Positions 60,143-64,000 of a DNA stretch of 64,000 nucleotides are shown here, one piece after another. Numbering within the stretch: the first letter of the stretch is position 1; the number at the start of each line of letters is the position of its first letter. The notes below the pieces were generated by a model. It did no database searches. It saw only the letters and a program-made list of their open reading frames with translations, and was not told the origin of the DNA. Source of the stretch: Diplonema japonicum (lineage: Eukaryota > Euglenozoa > Diplonemea > Diplonemida > Diplonemidae); assembly GCA_964019335.1 (NCBI GenBank), contig OZ025696.1, positions 186,001 to 250,000 on the forward strand. Reading direction: 5' to 3'. The position numbers were made by a program, and so were the translations under genes.

Positions 60143-63136
60143 CTACTCCACAACTTCTTGTGGGTGGCCCCACGCCACTCCATAATGCCGTTGGTAAGGA
60201 GGGCAGAATCTAGCATAGTCACAGCCCACGGTCGATGTGCTATCATGACTTGAACTCAGCGGGCCTCTAGTCTCGTGTAAAGGATTCTCCAATGTCTCCA
60301 ATGGCATAAAGAAGCTGTTATCAATATCAGGGAAAGAGTCCCCTGGCAGATTGAATGTAGGTGGTTCCAAGTGCTTAGGAGGCAACGGCCCAACAGCCCA
60401 TGTTTCGTCGTCATGTGCCATTCTGTTCCCGCAGCAGAGAAGGTGTGTCAAGAAAAACCCTTTCCCGCCTTTTCTAACGCTCCACACCTCTCGCTCGTCG
60501 TACAAAAAGATCAAAAGGTCCAACAAAAACTTCAATACTATGAGATTGATAGCTGTAATGGCAAGGTTCCCCGCCCACCGTGCTGACCAGTGTTCGGTGG
60601 GCTTGTCCTGCCCAAGAGCGATTAAGATCAGAAAGGACAAGGTGAGCTCCACAACCACAATCACCACTTCCGCAATGTTCTCATAGGTAGCGATATACGG
60701 GCGGAATACCAATAGCGATAAGAGAAACAGACCCAACAGCACGCACACTAGGATACCCTTCACTTTGCACTGCTGGTAGGTAGATGGTTCGTAGGCCTCT
60801 ACCATTCCCAGGAAAAGGGTGAACACTAACTCCTTCGCTAGGAACCCTCGTGCATGCTTCTTGTAGCCGTCGTATACGAGTTTGTGCAGTTCTTGCCACG
60901 ATTCGTCCAGGAAGCCGTCCGACGCCAGCCACTCCAGCTTGCCCCAGAAGAGCCATTTGAAGCAGTTCTGCGACTCTGCACCCTCGCGTAGCACAACGTC
61001 AGCATGGCCACGCACAGTGCTCGCCACCTTCAACGCATATACAGGCAGTCCAATTCCTGTCACAATAAAGTTCCCCGCCGCCAGCATCCTGAACCCTATT
61101 GTGCTGTACAGCAGTGCGGCACTGCAGCTCATTACGACGCCACCATACATGAACACGGCAGGGATCAGGAGCCATCCCAAGTGCGAGCGTGCCCCTATGT
61201 ACGTCCATGTAAGGCCTTCTCGTTCCATCTTGCGCCGTGGGAACCCTGTGTCGTCGCTGTGCTGCTGCTGTTGCTGTTTCTTTTGCTCGTTCTTTGCTTT
61301 CGCGTACATGTAGAGAGCGCAGAGGCCACCGATTGTCAGAAATACTAGTTCCAGTAGAATGCTGCCTACTACCGCCCCGTTCACCTCCTCCACCTGCGGG
61401 TCGTCCCCGAACTTCAGCTGCAGTGGGTTTACAAGCCTGTCGAGCTTCGTGGGTCCGTCGCTCGGGCACAGCATCCCTTGCGTCAGGAGCGACACACGCA
61501 TCACTGCACCACCTGCGGCTGCGTTGACAGGCACCACAGCGGACAGGGCAATGACTGTCCCTGCACCCGCTACCGTCACAATTTTGCGCTCCTCCTCGTT
61601 TGGCATTGCGGGAACCTGTGCCTGCAGCTTATGCTCACCTACGCAGCCGCCCCCGATCACTTCAGGTGCCCCAGACCCAGATCTGCATGCACATGCAATC
61701 CCGTCGCCAGTGTTGCCCTTTTTGGTTTTCAAGCACAGTTCGTCCCACGCCTCATCAGTGAACATCTCCCGTGCCGCGTGCACTCGCAGCTGCTCGCTCA
61801 GCGGTGTGTAAGCCACGAAGCTGTCGTCCTTGAACAGCAGTGACACTGCGTTACTCCTGTTGCGCCCCTCTGCCTTTCCTGTCCAAATCAGCTGCGCTGC
61901 AACTGCCCCGCAGCTTCGTTGCACAGTTGCCGCCAAGCCGTCCTCGTTGTCCGACGGACGTGTGTTCGTCTCGACCACGATGCACGCCCCGTTCCCACAG
62001 CGCAGGGGTGCACCGGGGTTGCATGTCGAAGCCTTCCCGCCGGGCCACCGCACCTCCACCTCTACGTTGCATTTCCCGCACCCACTGAGTTCCATCCCTC
62101 CGAGTAGTTCCCATTCCACCCTGTCACCGTCGCCGCTCTTGATACCTTCAGCCGAGAGCCCCCCATCCTTTACTACAAGCCGCGTTTCGCTGGTTCGCGG
62201 TGGCGGTGCTGGTGTAGAAGGAGCAGGAGTGGGAGGCGCCGGTGTTGGAGGGGCAAAGGTCGGCGGGGCGGGGGTCGGTGGGGCAGGTGTTGGAGGTGCG
62301 GGAGTATCAGGTGCAGGGGTAGGAGGGGCAGGGGTCGGCGGGGCGTGGGTCGGTGGGGCAGGTGTTGGAGGTGCGGGAGTGGGTGGTGCCGGTGTTGGTG
62401 GTGCGGGGGTATCAGGAGCAGGAGTTGGGGGAGAAGGAGTATCAGGTGCCTGAGTGTACTTCGGTCTGCAAGTGTCCACCAACTCGTTGAGATCAGAGGT
62501 GTCAGAGATAATAGCCCCATCGAGAAGGTATTCCCCAGCCCTCGCCGCCCTTGTCCCGCCACGATGCCGCTCACCAAGAATGATCCCTCCGTATGAACTA
62601 TCAGCCACAATGTTCATTGCCAATGTCTTCCGCATCACCTCCAGCCCGTCTACGTAGAGGACAAGCTCTGTACCGTCGTAGGTGGCCGCCACGTGTGTCC
62701 ACACATTAAGAACGAGCTTTGTGCTGGATGTGGGGTTCGTGCTGTAAGTGTAGACACCAAGGGACTCGTCAGCCTTCACCATCAGCCCAACACCGCCGCT
62801 GGGGTTCGCATTCCTGTCGTCACTGCCGAAGTGGAAAAGCACACGGAACCCTGGCTGGACCATCTTTACGTAGACCCCTATGCCCCACGAGGAGGAACCA
62901 AGGGGGATGCCCTTTGAAGGTTTTGGCAATGCCTTCAGCTCATTCACCCCAACGTGCAAAGAGTTGCTTCCGCACACAACGTCAGTGGACAGGTAAGTAC
63001 CCGTGAGGGCACCACCGGTGTTCCCTGCGGTCCCGGAGTCGGTCATGTCCCCATCTAAGGCGTAGTGAGTGACCACCCCACAGTCCACGACCTCTATGCA
63101 CAGGCACATCCACAGGAAGGCAACCCTGTGCCCCAT
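60143..63136 (-). CDS. LamG/Pro-rich multi-pass surface membrane protein
   Basis: 997 residues. A signal peptide (residues 1-18) is followed by a LamG/concanavalin-like domain (about 20-220: [49 protein letters not shown]). Then comes a ~90-residue [15 protein letters not shown] stalk coded by a minisatellite-like array (plus strand ~62,205-62,455), a Cys-rich region, and six or more membrane segments in the C-terminal half ([58 protein letters not shown]). The cytosolic tail is about 100 residues. The plan resembles large protist surface proteins with polytopic TRP-like C-termini. AAACAAACAGGCAAGCAACG just before the ATG may be a splice acceptor site. Ligand and role unknown. Confidence 0.8.
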   Translation of the reverse strand: MGHRVAFLWMCLCIEVVDCGVVTHYALDGDMTDSGTAGNTGGALTGTYLSTDVVCGSNSLHVGVNELKALPKPSKGIPLGSSSWGIGVYVKMVQPGFRVLFHFGSDDRNANPSGGVGLMVKADESLGVYTYSTNPTSSTKLVLNVWTHVAATYDGTELVLYVDGLEVMRKTLAMNIVADSSYGGIILGERHRGGTRAARAGEYLLDGAIISDTSDLNELVDTCRPKYTQAPDTPSPPTPAPDTPAPPTPAPPTPAPPTPAPPTHAPPTPAPPTPAPDTPAPPTPAPPTPAPPTFAPPTPAPPTPAPSTPAPPPRTSETRLVVKDGGLSAEGIKSGDGDRVEWELLGGMELSGCGKCNVEVEVRWPGGKASTCNPGAPLRCGNGACIVVETNTRPSDNEDGLAATVQRSCGAVAAQLIWTGKAEGRNRSNAVSLLFKDDSFVAYTPLSEQLRVHAAREMFTDEAWDELCLKTKKGNTGDGIACACRSGSGAPEVIGGGCVGEHKLQAQVPAMPNEEERKIVTVAGAGTVIALSAVVPVNAAAGGAVMRVSLLTQGMLCPSDGPTKLDRLVNPLQLKFGDDPQVEEVNGAVVGSILLELVFLTIGGLCALYMYAKAKNEQKKQQQQQHSDDTGFPRRKMEREGLTWTYIGARSHLGWLLIPAVFMYGGVVMSCSAALLYSTIGFRMLAAGNFIVTGIGLPVYALKVASTVRGHADVVLREGAESQNCFKWLFWGKLEWLASDGFLDESWQELHKLVYDGYKKHARGFLAKELVFTLFLGMVEAYEPSTYQQCKVKGILVCVLLGLFLLSLLVFRPYIATYENIAEVVIVVVELTLSFLILIALGQDKPTEHWSARWAGNLAITAINLIVLKFLLDLLIFLYDEREVWSVRKGGKGFFLTHLLCCGNRMAHDDETWAVGPLPPKHLEPPTFNLPGDSFPDIDNSFFMPLETLENPLHETRGPLSSSHDSTSTVGCDYARFCPPYQRHYGVAWGHPQEVVE
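62205..62455. repeat. minisatellite coding the TPAP stalk
   Basis: GGAGGTGCGGGAGT/GGTGGGGCAGGTGTTG-like 15-base units in tandem (plus strand), in frame with the LamG protein, each coding a five-residue Pro-Pro-Thr-Pro-Ala unit with DTPAP variants. Length is expected to vary between alleles. Confidence 0.75.
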
Positions 63137-63210
63137 ATCGTTGCTTGCCTGTTTGTTTGTGTTGATAAAAGAGCACAGTGGAGGAAAAAAGAAATGTTAT
63201 TCTTCATTAA

Positions 63211-63782
63211 CCCATGCACTCCAAGGCGCAAATATTTGTCGTTTTGAAAAACCATTTTTTTCTCAAGTACTTTTTCGTCCTCCTGACCCCTGGATCTCCA
63301 AGAACGACTATAGTAGATCTATTTTTCAACTGCATTTCATGCTGCGCTACATCACTTTACCTTGCTAAGTGGGTCCCAAAATCCGAGTAGATATGGCTAA
63401 AAACGCAAAATAACGAAACCTAACGACGCAAAATGGTTATTCCTTCGGTTTTTTAATAAGAAGCTCACAGACTTCATCCTAGAAGAGGCAAACGAGCAGA
63501 AGGACGCTGAGATTGATAATATTTCGACCCAGGACTTCTATCGCTTACTCGGATTGAGCATTGGAATGGGTCTGGCCGAAGCCCTGTACATCTGAGGAGT
63601 CCTGATGACGCCTCAATCTACGCCCCCCGTGCACGACTCAGCACCCAACGGCCCAATTCAACATTTCATCCCCTTTGTACTTTTATTAATTTCTGAACTT
63701 TTTTTTTTTAATTTTCCTGGTCCAAAAAACCCGTTTTACCTGCAAACGACCCCATCGTAGATAGGCCTCGGAGTGTTATGGA
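63211..63782. mobile_element. piggyBac-like element B (572 bp) with transposase remnant
   Basis: TTAA at 63207-63210 and 63783-63786; ends CCCATGCACTCCAAGGCG and CCTCGGAGTGTTATGGA. The interior matches element A inverted. Plus-strand bases 63449-63595 read FFNKKLTDFILEEANEQKD, then STQDFYRLLGLSIGMGL and a stop. This resembles the N-terminal helical region of piggyBac (DDE_Tnp_1_7) transposases, where a FLGLLILMG-type motif is usual. Only ~48 codons are left, without the catalytic Asp residues, so it is non-autonomous. Confidence 0.75.
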
Positions 63783-63786
63783 TTAA

Positions 63787-63849
63787 ATTAATGGGTTCCC
63801 TAAGTAGAGTTCCCACAGGGGGGGGGGGGGGGGGGGGAAGGAGGTGGGC

Positions 63850-63889
<40 letters not shown>

Positions 63890-64000
63890 AAAACAGTTGT
63901 ACCAGGCCCCCGGTTCAAAATGGGTTTTTTTCCGATAGACCTGCGATACTTTTTAGAAGAATTTGTCTTGAGCTTGAAAAGCTGCACCCTCTTCTACACT
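63787..64000. other. homopolymers and inverted repeat match
   Basis: Poly-G (63,819-63,837) and poly-A (63,851-63,884) runs, then GGCCCCCGGTTCAAAATGGG and CCGATAGACCTGCGATAC, the reverse complement of sequence at ~40,205-40,252. No gene within the window. Confidence 0.45.

Noticed and set aside
63590-63620. CTGATGA near the end of element B as a second hammerhead core
   Set aside because: It lies in the loop of a TGAGG/CCTCA hairpin and no GAAA box or stem II follows.
1-64000. tRNA, rRNA and spliced-leader genes
   Set aside because: No cloverleaf, rRNA core or known leader sequence was recognised by eye; a covariance-model scan would be needed to exclude them.

Overview
The window is nuclear DNA from a microbial eukaryote. 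Every convincing host gene (22 or more) lies on the minus strand. Genes sit a few hundred bases apart and most have no intron. Where introns occur they are canonical GT-AG, usually 41-71 bp. A run of A, on the sense strand, very often touches the start codon. One-strand gene order, splice-acceptor-like AG sites just upstream of several start codons, and a TPAP-rich LamG surface protein suggest a trans-splicing euglenozoan, perhaps a diplonemid. That placement is inference: no spliced-leader gene, rRNA or tRNA was recognised.

Layout. 1-4.7 kb: a dioxygenase fragment, a membrane-anchored rhodanese, a coiled-coil protein, a secreted PPP-type phosphatase and an unknown protein. 5.0-17.9 kb: a tandem array of a large uncharacterised family, three full copies (A1-A3) plus a 3' remnant (A4). 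Their first exons are almost identical, they share a 71-bp intron, and their C-terminal modules are exchanged. 18-35 kb: two ankyrin proteins, a small protein with three 26-residue repeats, a beta-propeller, a multi-pass membrane protein, two ubiquitin-like/LRR paralogues, a CCDC6-like coiled coil, an acidic protein, a sulfatase and a GNAT-like protein. 36-52 kb: a ZZ-finger/Ser-rich protein, a fatty acid hydroxylase-type membrane enzyme, a decayed LINE, a CHASE-domain receptor with a degenerate cyclase-like region, a GH3 beta-glucosidase whose last exon is hidden behind an intron, and a second beta-propeller. 55-64 kb: a four-exon MAP kinase, a small basic gene with a homopolymer frameshift, and a 997-residue LamG membrane protein.

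Mobile and repeated DNA fills the gaps. There are five copies (M1-M5) of an apparently undescribed hairpin-tailed inverted-repeat element, one of which makes up nearly all of the first MAP kinase intron. There are three TTAA-flanked piggyBac-like elements, one with a transposase remnant. Also present are a LINE plus a 3' LINE fragment in the opposite orientation, a palindrome-bearing element (Q1, Q2), a SINE-like repeat (R1-R5), and a ~40-bp motif (S) in five copies that all point the same way. A structured-RNA candidate with a hammerhead-like core lies at about 53.64-53.85 kb.

The genes do not form one pathway. Phosphatase, sulfatase, GH3 glucosidase, rhodanese and the LamG protein look secreted or membrane-anchored, which fits a free-living heterotroph that degrades polymers outside the cell. 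The receptor, the MAP kinase and the ankyrin/LRR proteins are signalling or interaction proteins.
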